DNA from: Plasmodiophora brassicae
Lineage: Eukaryota; Endomyxa; Phytomyxea; Plasmodiophorida; Plasmodiophoridae
Direction: 5' to 3'
NCBI GenBank assembly: GCA_039704465.1
Contig: JASFAU010000010.1
Span: forward strand, 496,001-560,000
Length of the DNA: 64,000 nt
The notes beneath the pieces were generated by a model, which searched no databases, was not told the origin of the DNA, and was given only the letters and a program-made list of their open reading frames with translations. Below, in pieces: positions 54,379 through 64,000 of the stretch. The position numbers and the translations under genes are program-made. The first letter of the stretch is position 1, and the number at the start of each line of letters is the position of its first letter.

Positions 54379-56337
54379 TCATCGGTGCTCATGGCGTTCC
54401 CGTTCTTCGCGAAGGCGCTGCGCTTTGGCGGCCTTCTCGGCCTCCAACGCCATTTCTTTCTCGACGCCGGCCGTGTCGAACACAGGGACAGGTTGCGATT
54501 CGGCGTACGCCTTGCCGAAGAAGACGGGATCCTGGGCGGCCTGGTCGGCGTACCGCAGGAGCGCTTCGCGAGGGTCCTCGCTGCGGGGGTCGTGCGATCG
54601 TACAACGTGCTTCGCTACGTAGTCGGAGACGGTCGACTCGAGGGCGGCGCCTTTGCCGAATCCCGAGACGGGGATCTGCGGGATCTTCGCCTTGATTGGG
54701 TCCAGGGCCTGCTTCTCGCGTTGCCGCTTCTTGCTGAGACCTTGCTGGCCGAACACGTGCACAGCCGGGGCGAACTGGTGGAAGTCCATCGGCTCTTTCC
54801 GTTTGGGTTTCTTGCCGGCGCACAGCAGCGCGCCCTTCGTGCTCCATCGCGGGTCGTACAGGACGTGGACGTTGAAGTCGGCGCCGCCGACCACGATCTG
54901 ATTCAGGGTTGGGCTCCAGAGAGCTCGGACGGCGCTCCCGTCGCAGACGTCCACAGATTGCACGACGGAGAGCTCGGTGCGGTCAATGAAGACGAGCCGC
55001 CCTCGACCCTGGCCACGTTTCACGGAAACGCACCCGACGATAAGGCGCTCGTCGGGCGACAGGATCACGTCGGTCTCAGGGAAGAAGTTGGGCAGGTCAT
55101 CGAACACCTTCAGAGGCGCCTTCGAGCTGCGAAGATCCCAGACCTTGATGGTGTCGTCCCCACCACGCGACACGAGCTGGCGACAGTCGCTGGTGAGCAC
55201 AATGCTCGACGTGTCGGTGTTGGCCGCGTGCCCCGAAGCGATATACACATCTGGGCGATTGAATCTGCCGTCGTTCTTCCAGATCTGCAGGGATCCGTCT
55301 TGACAGGCGGCGGCGAGGTATCTGCCGTCGGCGCTGGCCGTGCAAGCCGTCACCGGCAGGCGTCCACGTGCCGCCTTCACCTTGATCGTGTCGCGCGCCT
55401 TTGTTGGCCGGTTCACATCCCAGAGGCGGAGAGTGCCATCGCCAGCGGCCGTCATCACAACGTTCGGGTCGTGGTGCATCCAGAGGCCGCCGACGCACCC
55501 GACCGTGTGCCCGCTCGTGTGCTTCATGTCCCGGATGTACCTATGCGAACCCGTTACTCATCTCGGGGCACACGACGCCGACAACGACGACGTAATTGCC
55601 CCCACGTACATGTCGCCTCTGGCGAACTCAACCAGAGGTCTGCCTTCCCGGTCGTGGATCTTGGCACGCGACGCAGCCGTGACGACGAGGACGCGGTCGG
55701 GCGCCGGGTACGAGTACGACAGGCTGACGATCTGCTGGCCGCTGTCCGGCTCGACCTCGCGGAACGCCTTCCCGCGCTTGTCCATGCCGTTGAAATCCCA
55801 CAGCCGCATCATGTAGTCGTAGCCGCCCGTCAGCAAGCGCGACCCGGATCGCTCCAGCGCCAGCGCCGACACCGCTTTCGTGTGCCCGTGCATCGTGAAC
55901 TCATGCGTCACCGGCAGGCGCCACTCCTCGATCGTCGACATCGCGTCCGCGCGTTCGCCGGAGCGGGACGGTGCCGCCGTTGGTGGTGATACGCCCGGAC
56001 CGAAATCGTCGTCATTGTCCTCGGTGGCAGACGGCGGCCTGTGCTCGGGCACGGCAGGGACCGCGAACCCGTGCGATGCGCCCGCCGTCGGAAGACTCGG
56101 CCCGAAATCGTCGCCGTCGTCGTCGTCGTCGACCACCTTTCGCGGCGGCGGGACGGCGGCCGGCACAGCAAATTGCGTCGGCATCGGCGGCCCGAAATCA
56201 TCATCGTCGACGACGACGGCGCCGTCGCTGACGGGCGTCCGGGGCTGGCCGTCGTCAGCGGCCATCGACGACGGGCGGTCATCGGCGTAGCCCCGGGAGC
56301 GTCGCAGACGCCGCATCTCCTCGAGATCGTCGTCCAT
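54379..56337 (-). CDS. WDR70: WD repeat-containing protein 70
   Basis: The start at 56337 gives MDDDLEEMRRLRRSRGYADD. The N-terminal 110 residues carry three acidic DDFGP elements (DDDDFGPPMPTQ, DDGDDFGPSLPT, DNDDDFGPGVSP). The WD40 propeller begins at LPVTHEFTMHGHTKAVSALA. It shows LLTGGYDYMMRLWDFNGMDK, VVMTAAGDGTLRLWDVNRPT, RQLVSRGGDDTIKVWDLRSS and NQIVVGGADFNVHVLYDPRW. The C-terminal KPKRKEPMDFHQFAPAVHVF and the HDPRSEDPREALLRYADQAA block are WDR70/Gastrulation-defective signatures. In animals and fungi WDR70 works with CUL4-DDB1 in histone H2B ubiquitylation and DNA-end resection. At least one intron (near 55.5 kb) joins the two frames. Assignment is firm; the partner role is taken from other organisms. 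Confidence 0.93.
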
Positions 56338-56707
56338 GACGAGAAACGCACTCCGTGGCGCGATGTGCAGCTCCCTGTCGTCGACGGTTCGCACGTGCCG
56401 GTGCCGGACCGCTGACACACACACACACACAACAGCTGTGCGTGCACACTCCTTACTGCACGGTATGTATTGTACAACGCACCCGGTTAGTGTGCCCGTG
56501 CTGTGTGCGGGGGGCGTGCTAGCTTGTGGACCCGAGGACCCGGGAACGGTACACACCGTAGCCTGACGGCGCTATCGCTGGCATTTGTGCACAAAGTGTG
56601 TGACGGGGAGGTGCTGGGGGAAGCGGCATACTAGATCCAACACCACACAACGACAGGACGTACTGCCCAAGGCCGACAACGCCCATCCGATTGACCTAGG
56701 CGCGTCG
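56338..56707. other. Divergent intergenic region of WDR70 and the ankyrin gene
   Basis: This 370-bp interval separates two divergent start codons. It contains a short CA run and a T/G-rich stretch but no element I can name as a promoter. Confidence 0.4.
56415..56431 (+). repeat. CA dinucleotide microsatellite
   Basis: About eight CA units, lying 78 bp upstream of the WDR70 start codon. Confidence 0.8.
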
Positions 56708-58767
56708 ATGGCGTCGTCTGGCATCAGTGCTACGCGCCAGGCTGCTCTGAAGGTGCCACCGACACTGTAAGCGTGTTGTTACAGCGTGCTTCGCACAGCA
56801 CCTTGCCAATAGCGGGTACGTGCAGGTACGTCCCCACGCTGAACGCGGACTTCATTGTCAACGACCCGATCGTCAGCGAGAATCAGCTCGAGCGTCGGCA
56901 CCTGGCCGACCTACTCGTCAGCGTCCTGCCGGGCCGGGTCGCCGCGCTTGCCGGATCACTCGTTCGCGCCTATGGCGACCTGGCCGACGACCACCCGATG
57001 GTGTCCGGGTACTGGATGGTGATCAGCGCGCTCGGTGGCCTCGACGTCAACGTCCGGTCGGTTCTCGGCAGGGACACCGGCGACCTTGGTGACATCGTTG
57101 GCGCACTGTGCCACGACTATCTTCGCGTTGCTGGGGAATCCGGCTCACGGGCCGCCCTCCTCTCCGACCGCCTTCTGACCGCCTCCGACGCCGTCGTCAA
57201 GCGCTTGCTCACCCTGTCTCCCATCTCAGTCCGGTACCTGCTGGCCGATGAACTCCTAATCATGGCGCGCGTCCTGCGACGCATGCTCGGGGCGCTGACT
57301 AGCGCCAGCGCCGCTGTCCAACTCGCTGTGAACGCCGCCGTCGGGTCCGACGCCTCCACCTTTGACCGACTCGTGGCCTGCAACTCGCTTCCCCGACGGT
57401 CGCCCGACATCGCGCTCCTGGTGGCGTGCCTGTCCGGCAACACGATCGCTGTGCAATCGCTGCTGAACGCAGTGCCCCGCTCGCGCATGTCGTTAGCGTT
57501 AAGGGCGGCTGTCGTCGGCCGCCATGCACATGTCGTCGACATGCTGCTGGGGAGAGACGGGGTCGACGCTGGCGATAAAGACGGTTGGGCGCTGTTCGCC
57601 GCTGTCGAGCGCGGGTCGCTCCCGATCGTACAACGACTCCTGGCCGACCCGCTCTGCATCCGCGCCGACGCGCACAACAGCCTCGCGCTCGTCGTCGCTG
57701 CCAGCAAGGGTCAGGCGGACGTCATGCGGCACCTGCTCAGCAATCGCCTCACCCGCGCGAACGCCGTTGACGTGAGCACGCGGGCGCACGCGGGAGTAAC
57801 CATCCAGGCCGGCTGACGTTCTGTGCAGTCGTGGGCGCTTCGGGTGGCGGCCAACAACGGGCAGGTGGAGGCCGTCCGGATCCTCCTGGGCACGACCTCT
57901 GTGGACCCAACCGCCAACGACTCTGAAGCGTACGATGTGCAGCGTGCCGTCGACGTCGGATGGATGGCTCAGGTTGCACCCTTAGGCTTTGGCGAGCGGC
58001 GGGCAACGGCCGAGCTGACGTCGTCTCTGAATTGTATAACCGTCACCAGGAGCGACATGTCGGCGCGTTGGCTGATGTTGTATTACCCCAGGCTGAGAGA
58101 TCGGCGTGCCGACCCCGGCGCCCGAGGCGGTTTAGCGTTAGCCTTGGCGGCAGCGATGGGGCACGACGCCGTCGTCGACGTTCTGCTACGGGACGAGCGT
58201 GTCGACGTTAGCACCAATTGGTACGCGGCGTTACGCGCGGCGATCTCTGGGCAGAACGTTGCCTGTGTGGATCGCATCCTGCAGGAGGAGGGTGTACGCG
58301 ACGCGCTGGACGCTTCGTTCGCGTGGCCGTCGATCCCGCAATCGTTACGGGACGCGATCGGCGCCATCGCCAGGGAATGCGACGACACCGTCTCGGAGCG
58401 GAACTGGGCCGACGACGCCATCTGGCCGAACTGGCAGTGCACGTCCCCGTCCGTCATCATTCGCCTGTTGCGGGCCGGCCTCGCGTTCCAGGACGACGAG
58501 CACCGGCGCCCGAACCGATGGCAACGCACCGCCGTCAGCAGCGCCAGACGGCACCTGCGGCACGCGCGTGACGCTGCCGTACGAACCATCGCACGCCTGG
58601 CGACACCCCGTTCCCGGCTGCCCCTTCCCGACAGCATCCGCGCCCTGATCGCTCTGTTCTGGATCCCCGATCATCATGGCCTGGAAGCGTTCACCGACGC
58701 GGACAGGCGCCGCGAGGTGGACCGGATCGCGGGCCGGATCCGGACCCGCCTCCGCGCCGAACGATGA
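56708..58767 (+). CDS. Ankyrin-repeat protein
   Basis: The first exon (56708-56766, MASSGISATRQAALKVPPT) joins across a 59-nt intron (56767-56825) to LYVPTLNADFIVNDPIV. The middle and C-terminal parts are divergent ankyrin repeats: IALLVACLSGNTIAVQSLLN, LRAAVVGRHAHVVDMLLGRD, LFAAVERGSLPIVQRLLADP, LVVAASKGQADVMRHLLSNR. Across further introns come LRVAANNGQVEAVRILLGTT, LWRAAGNGRADVVSELLRDR, LALAAAMGHDAVVDVLLRDE and LRAAISGQNVACVDRILQEE. The joins give a continuous ankyrin register, which supports the four-intron model. The N-terminal 180 residues are helical without repeats. The last 130 residues are Arg-rich. There is no TM or signal. It probably binds proteins in the cytosol. Confidence 0.83.
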
Positions 58768-58951
58768 TAGCGGCGCGGGTACGAATGAACCAATTCATCC
58801 GCGACAGGCGGCCGTCAGTCGCGGTCCGGGTGCAGTCCCGCAGTTCTTCTGCACCGTTGCTGCAGTTCGCGACTCGCGCGGGTCCTGCGCTGCTGGCACG
58901 GCAATCCGGGAACGAACAACGGAGCTGCATAGAATAGACGACGGATGCGCT

Positions 58952-61555
58952 TTATCGACGACGGCCGGGGCCCTTGCTGTACGTGATCGGGGCGATGACG
59001 GCGCCGACGCGGCAGGTGACCGCGGGGGCGATCAGGTCGGCGTGCCCGCCGGCCGAGTTCCACTCGCGGCCGATCGGCACCTGCAGGCTGCGCTCGTACT
59101 GCTCCCTGGACGTGAACGGGAACGGCACGCTGCCGACCTTGTACTTGGCCGACTTGCGGTCCACCTTCTCGTTGATGATCACGTGCGACATGGACCCGTC
59201 CCGGCGGCGATCCAGCAGCGTCTGCTTCTTGCGCTGGAGCTCGTGGGCGCGCTTTGCGGCGCGTTTACGCGACGCCCGGGAAGCCGTGACGCCATCGCCG
59301 GCCCACGACCCCCATCCCGGCATGGTTGCCGGGTGCTCTTGCTCCAGGTCGGGCAGCTCCGATTCGGCAACTGCCGCCTTCTCCGCTGCAAACTCCCGTC
59401 CTTCATCGCCGGCCGTCGGGAACGCACGGCGAACCAGCTCGCGACGCTCGGCCGACGCACCATCGTCCAGCAGCACGAACTTGTCGTCGTTGTCATCGTC
59501 GTCGTCGTCGGCGCTGACGACCTCGGTGTCCAGTACGACGTCATCGTTGGCCGCCTTACGCTCTCGGGCGGCAATTGCCGACGAGTTCACGTTCAGCCAC
59601 GGGTTGTCGTCGTCCTGCTGTTTCGACACAGACGACACGGGACCGGCTGTTCGGGAACGGAACGCTGCACCAGATGCCACCGCTACCGACTGCAACGACG
59701 TCCCAGTCGCTTCGAAGCGCTTGTCGGTGGGAGCCGCAGGTTCAGTCGACGACGCTGGTGCCAGACCGCCAAACGTACGACGACCAGAAACGGCGGGTTT
59801 CCCCTCGGCAGGCGCTTCTTTGTCGCTATCATTGTCGTCATCGTCCTCTTCGGCAGCACGCTGAAGCTCCTTGAGCATGGCCTCGGCTTCCGCTTTCTGC
59901 TTCGCGGCGGCCTTGACCATGAACTTGAGACCAAAGACGCCACGTTTGCCTTCGACGGGGACGTCGTCCTTGATCTCCTGGGCCAGCGCCTCGATCTCCG
60001 CGTCGTCATCATTGTCGTCGTCCGACGATCCGGCGCCTTTGACGGATCGAATCCGATCGCGAAGCGCCTCCATGTTACGCTGCTGGTCGGCGACCCGGGC
60101 GCGAACCTCAGGGTCGACGACGCCACCGTGCTTCAGCGCTGATTTCATCCACTTGCTCGTGTTCTTGACGCGCAGGCTCATGCGGGCGTTGATACGCTCG
60201 AGTTCGCGTTTCTCCCTCACCTCATCGTCCTCGCCGTCTTCGTCGTCGCCCTCGTGCTTGGCGCGTTGCTTCTTCAGCATCTTCCTGAACTTCTTCGACT
60301 TGATCTTCTTGATGCGTTTCGCACGAAGCTCGTGGTAGAACATCAGGGCGCGCATACGCGCGATTTCGGCATGGCGCTTCTCGATCTCCTCGGGCGACGC
60401 CGAGTCATTCGTCGACAGCAACGGGTCGTCGTTCTTGCAGACGGATCGTTCGTCGAGCTTGTACATCTTGAGGAGTGCATCCAGGTCGGTTTCCAGTGAC
60501 GTCGTCGGAGTGAATTTGGCCGTCAGCGACGCCGTCGATTCGACGATCTTGTGGTCTTTGAGCGGGAAGGAAACGCGCGCCGCTTCCCGATTCGCTTTCA
60601 CCAGGTGGGTCCACTTGTCCAGCTCCTTGCTCGTGCTCGTAAACGCGACGTTCCGTTCCAGACGCTGACGATGGGCGGGTTCCAGTGGTACGTCAGCGAC
60701 CTTCTCGTGGCGGTCCGTGGCGAGTTTATCCAGAGAAGCCTTCATGGACGCGAAGGAGGCCGATGAACGCAGAGGATCGACGAGCGCGTCGATGGACAAC
60801 TTCGCGGACCCATCGTGAACGTCGAACTGGTCGCCTTCTGCAACCGATGACATACGCTCCAGAACGACGTCAGCTTTACGGCGAGTACGCGCCTCGTCAC
60901 GACGTGACATTGCCTCAACCATCGACATGACCGCCCTGTGCGCGTCCTCGTTATCGTCAGAATCGCCGTCGCCGTTGCTGAGAATACCATCAATATCATC
61001 CGTGTTCCCAGTGCCATCGTCACCGTCTTCATCGTCATCGTCCTCCTCGGCATCATCGGACTGTTCCCCATCGTCGTCAGGGACACTGTCCAGTTCGACA
61101 TCGCTGCCGACGTCATCTTCCACGATTTCACTGTCATCCGATGCGCCATCGTCAGCAATGGCAGACGGAGCCTCACAAACGTCCTCATCGGACTCGATCA
61201 AGTCTGACAGGTCCATCAGCGGAAGACCGGTGCGTTTCGATTCCATTTTCATCTCCTTCTCGATGGTGTCATAGTCAGCGCCCTGCCCGTTCAGCATGTC
61301 CATCTCATCATCGTCGTCGCTTTCAAACGCCATCTCCTCGTCAATCTCCTCATCGGAGAAATCTGACGGCAGGTCGTATCCGAACTCGCATGTCGGCACT
61401 GCATCGAGCTCCAGCTCCTCATTGGAGGCGGCAGGCGCCTTGGCCTTGGCGGCCTTGCCCTTCGGCCCCTGCTTCTTGTCGTGCCGGGCACCCATCTGTC
61501 GAAGCAGGTCCGTGACGGACTCCGTGACGGACGCCGTCCCGTTGGGGCTCACCAT
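58952..61555 (-). CDS. UTP14: U3 snoRNP component UTP14
   Basis: An intronless 867-residue protein. The N-terminal half is strongly acidic (DDEEIDEEM-type stretches, DDAEEDDDDEDGDDGTGN). Family blocks follow in order: PLEPAHRQRLERNVAFTSTS, KELDKWTHLVKANREAARV, RIKKIKSKKFRKMLKKQ, ARMSLRVKNTSKWMKSALK, NPWLNVNSS, PGWGSWAGDG, then SHVIINEKVDRKSAKYKV and VPFPFTSREQYERSLQVPIG. The last blocks are the most conserved part of UTP14. It activates the DEAH helicase Dhr1, which removes U3 snoRNA from pre-ribosomes in the nucleolus. The first ATG is 11 bp from the ATG of the divergent gene; an in-frame Met 21 codons further in (MGARHDKKQG) could be the true start. Confidence 0.94.
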   Translation of the reverse strand: MVSPNGTASVTESVTDLLRQMGARHDKKQGPKGKAAKAKAPAASNEELELDAVPTCEFGYDLPSDFSDEEIDEEMAFESDDDDEMDMLNGQGADYDTIEKEMKMESKRTGLPLMDLSDLIESDEDVCEAPSAIADDGASDDSEIVEDDVGSDVELDSVPDDDGEQSDDAEEDDDDEDGDDGTGNTDDIDGILSNGDGDSDDNEDAHRAVMSMVEAMSRRDEARTRRKADVVLERMSSVAEGDQFDVHDGSAKLSIDALVDPLRSSASFASMKASLDKLATDRHEKVADVPLEPAHRQRLERNVAFTSTSKELDKWTHLVKANREAARVSFPLKDHKIVESTASLTAKFTPTTSLETDLDALLKMYKLDERSVCKNDDPLLSTNDSASPEEIEKRHAEIARMRALMFYHELRAKRIKKIKSKKFRKMLKKQRAKHEGDDEDGEDDEVREKRELERINARMSLRVKNTSKWMKSALKHGGVVDPEVRARVADQQRNMEALRDRIRSVKGAGSSDDDNDDDAEIEALAQEIKDDVPVEGKRGVFGLKFMVKAAAKQKAEAEAMLKELQRAAEEDDDDNDSDKEAPAEGKPAVSGRRTFGGLAPASSTEPAAPTDKRFEATGTSLQSVAVASGAAFRSRTAGPVSSVSKQQDDDNPWLNVNSSAIAARERKAANDDVVLDTEVVSADDDDDDNDDKFVLLDDGASAERRELVRRAFPTAGDEGREFAAEKAAVAESELPDLEQEHPATMPGWGSWAGDGVTASRASRKRAAKRAHELQRKKQTLLDRRRDGSMSHVIINEKVDRKSAKYKVGSVPFPFTSREQYERSLQVPIGREWNSAGGHADLIAPAVTCRVGAVIAPITYSKGPGRRR

Positions 61556-61566
61556 CGTCGGTCACC

Positions 61567-62444
61567 ATGACGAGTGACCACCGCGAAGAGCCGGACAGCG
61601 GCACGAACGACGTGCTGGCGGCGTTGACGAAGACGGTGTCGTCGCTGCAGGCATCGATGAACGCGACCTGCTCGCAGCTTGCGACAAGTATGACGGCCAG
61701 CTTGCAGATGATGGCCGGGATGAATTCGTTCATGGAGCATTACGTGCAGAAATCGCTACGCGTGCAATCCCGTATTGAACCGTCACCCGCCACCATCTTC
61801 ATTACAATGTCGAATTGCAGTGCGGTCCCCATGGCTGACGTCTCCGTGTCGTTGGCGTTGAACGATGTTCATGGCGGCGATTCCGTCTCGTTTACGTTGG
61901 AAGGCGATGAAGGGTTTGAAATGAACGGATTGTCTTGGTGCATTCACAAGGTCCAGCTCACGCCAGGCGAGACTCGGCAATTCAGTCTACGCCCAAGAGG
62001 TATGCCACTTGCACAGTACAATGGCGACATCCGCATCACGATGCCCAGTCCAGGGACAGGTAACTCGGCAGCATGCTCGCAGGCCTTGCACCTCGGCTGA
62101 GGCGAATTCCTTCAGGAAGGGACCTTCTGGTGGTTCACTCATTTGGCCTGCACGTTGTCCACCAATGCTCAACGTCGTGGTCGTTGGACTGGATGCCGGA
62201 CACGGCCGCTGCTTGTGACGGCCAAGTCAAGGCGTCGTTGTTAAGGTCGTTCTTCCGTGTCCCAGACACAATCGGGGTCGCGCCAGCGTCGTCGTTTGCC
62301 CTGGGAGCTGCCGATTCCAAGTTGACCCTCCTCGTCACCGATCTCTGCGAAGATGGTGCCGCCGTCAGAGTCGCCTGCTTCGGCAGGCTTGACGGGGTTG
62401 ATGCAGAGACCATCATCGACGAGTTCCATCGGCTGGCGTTGTAG
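61567..62444 (+). CDS. Unidentified protein: helical N-terminus plus beta-rich C-terminal domains
   Basis: Two exons, 61567-62059 and 62116-62444, with a 56-nt intron. The N-terminal 65 residues look like a coiled coil (LAALTKTVSSLQASMNATCS, MMAGMNSFMEHYVQKSLRV). Then come beta-rich segments: IFITMSNCSAVPMADVSVSL and SVSFTLEGDEGFEMNG, then across the intron GRDLLVVHSFGLHVV, and at the end SKLTLLVTDLCEDGAAVRVA with TIIDEFHRLAL. The pattern recalls adaptin-ear/Ig-like domains followed by an alpha/beta appendage, but I cannot name a family. It shares an extremely short divergent intergenic region with UTP14, so the two may be co-expressed. Confidence 0.68.
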
Positions 62445-62506
62445 CATCGTTATATATGTTGTCGTTTCTTGATCCTACTGTTGGCGTCTCGAACGCTATC
62501 GCGCGC

Positions 62507-64000
62507 CTAGTGAACGTGGTCGCCGAGTTTATGAAGTTCGGACGACTGACGAGAGACCTCTATTGTGCCGAACACGCGCTTCGTAACGGTAGCAATATCA
62601 CGTTGCAGGCTCCGGCGAAGCAGAATGCAGGACGCCAGACAGAGCGCGGCAAGCATATAGAATGATGCGTTCCATCCGAACGAGTCGCTGAAAGCAGCGA
62701 TCGCGTACTGGCCAACAGCAGCGCCGAGCGCCCCCGTGCCGTCAACAACGCCAGCAACCGTCGCTGTTAGAGCGGCGGTAAGTTCAACGGGATACAGGAC
62801 CAGGCAGCAACGCAGGCACCCATTGCGTTCTCGCTCTGCTGCACGGTTGGATGGCTGCCCAAGTCAGCCGATATTGCCGAGGATATCAGCGCCGATGGAC
62901 CGTTGATCAGGGCGCCGTTGACTGCGAGCAGTACCGCCAGCATCCCCCACGACGGAGTCGTTGCCGTCAGCATCGCCAGAGCCACCGATGCGAATGCCAT
63001 TGAAACAACACACGGCAGGCAGCGCAGGCGTGCTCGGTCAGAGACAAACCCTAACCGAGACCAGGCTCGTAAGCCGATGGTACGATGACGACCACACGAC
63101 CATCCGACAAACCGATCAGGACGCCGCCAGTGATGGCGCCGATGTCGTACCATGACGATAAGAGGGACGCATCCGCATCCGCGAAGTGAAGTTCGCTGCT
63201 CAGCCAGAAGCTGATCCAGAACATGGCCGAGTAGTTGACGTTCCTGGACGTTGGTAAGAACCCGAACGCGACGATACGATATCCGCGTCGTACTTAATGC
63301 AAGCGTACGCCAGCGAGTACTCCACAACGCCTGCGTCCCGGTTCAGGGGGGAGGCGCGCATGATGGCGCCCCTCTTTACCTGGAATTTGCAGCGCCCTCC
63401 ATACCCCAATCCCCTTCGTGGCCATGACAGGCTTGATAATGATCGGGTCCCTTTCATCGGGGTTGCTCGGCGACGCCGACGGCGTCGATCGCAGGTACCG
63501 CCATACGACGAAGGCGACCCCCATCGTGAACACACTCGGTACCGCCAGCGTCGCCTACGACTCTCGTTGCCCACATGTGTCCGGGACGCCAGCGGTGTGC
63601 CCGTACCTGGATGGAGAGCCCAGACGACTGTGCCGCACCAGTGAACATGCCACCGAGCAGGTTGCCCACGTTGCCATTCACCGACCTGCAACGCAAGCGC
63701 TCCTCTCAACGCACTGGTTCTCGTAGCGACCGCATGCCAGCACCGTACCATACGCCCATGATGCTGCCTCGGGACGCCTCCGGGAAATGGGCGGCCATGA
63801 TCGCGACCGCGTTCGGCCAGACGGTCGACTGCGCCAACCCGTTCAGCGCCATCAGCGCGACGACGACCAGGTGCGCTCCGAGGCTTCCGGCCAGCCCGAT
63901 CGCCATCACGATGAACGTGCTGGCCAGTAGCCCGCCCAGCAGCACCGTCTTGGGCGACGTCGCGTCGCCCAGCGCGCCGCTCGCGTACAACCCGGCCTGG
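62507..64000 (-). CDS. SLC37/OPA-type sugar-phosphate antiporter, partial (N-terminus beyond right edge)
   Basis: The gene enters from the right edge. Exons read GLYASGALGDATSPKTVLLG, then ALNGLAQSTVWPNAVAIMAA and SRGSIMGVWYGAG, matching the OPA motif NGLxQSTGWP....RGxxMGVWN. Next are VNGNVGNLLGGMF, GVVEYSLAYACIK, NVNYSAMFWISFWLSSELHF and SWYDIGAITGGVLIGLSD. The C-terminal half follows with NGALINGPSALISSAISADL and VAGVVDGTGALGAAVGQYAI, then IAAFSDSFGWNASF. SLC37 proteins exchange glucose-6-phosphate or glycerol-3-phosphate for phosphate across the ER or plasma membrane. Introns are about 50 nt (GTAAAGAGGG to GACGCAG; GTACGACGCG to GTCCAG). The start and first TM segments lie outside the window. 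Confidence 0.88.

Noticed and set aside
54385..55989. Plus-strand open frame of 534 codons
   Set aside because: It lies antisense to WDR70, whose WD repeats are unmistakable. The translation is an unstructured mirror of that gene and has no motif.
58676..60142. Plus-strand open frame of 488 codons
   Set aside because: Antisense to UTP14; high GC in third positions removes stops from the opposite strand.

Overview
This window is nuclear DNA of a small, gene-dense eukaryote. Nearly every conserved gene is a housekeeping gene of a nucleated cell (VPS13, 20S proteasome beta1, TFIIIC, CstF64, SART3, UTP14, WDR70, mitochondrial Lon, cytosolic PheRS beta). Many are split by very short GT-AG introns, mostly about 45-60 nt, often with a CTAAC/CTGAC/CTAAT-like branch site close to the acceptor. 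Genes sit 11-550 bp apart on both strands. Tubulin-type carboxypeptidase, ankyrin, LRR, RGS and BT1 proteins, high GC and tiny introns would suit a plasmodiophorid (Rhizaria; Plasmodiophora-like) protist. That placement is an inference from style, not a match I could compute.

Layout. 1-12.2 kb: one giant intron-rich VPS13 gene on the minus strand, its C-terminus running off the left edge. 12.2-16.8 kb: poorly resolved, with spliced minus-strand fragments, a disordered plus-strand protein and little else. 16.8-23.0 kb: a PH-RGS signalling protein, proteasome beta1, a carbonyl-reductase-like SDR and an RMI1-like protein. 23.2-30.0 kb: an intronless LRR protein with a repeated unknown module, convergent with a cytosolic carboxypeptidase (tubulin deglutamylase family). 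30.0-37.2 kb: a mucin-like GPI protein, TFIIIC5, CstF64, two secreted SUEL-type lectins, an ankyrin-like relic and a PA-ectodomain multi-TM receptor candidate. 37.7-40.8 kb: Lon. 40.9-43.3 kb: a membrane-protein relic, an intron-containing tRNA-Tyr and a C2-domain protein. 43.3-50 kb: an unknown disordered protein, an ArsB-like permease and PheRS beta. 50.1-56.3 kb: SART3, a BT1 transporter and WDR70. 56.7-62.4 kb: an ankyrin protein, UTP14 and a divergent partner gene. 62.5-64 kb: an SLC37-like sugar-phosphate antiporter running off the right edge.

There are no operons. Gene order alternates, giving several convergent pairs with 20-105 bp between stop codons and one divergent pair with 11 bp between start codons. 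The most distinctive stretch is 30-37 kb, where four predicted secretory or surface proteins (mucin, two lectins, PA-type receptor) lie among RNA-processing and transcription genes. Splice structures were read by eye from reading frame and family similarity; exon limits are therefore approximate unless stated.
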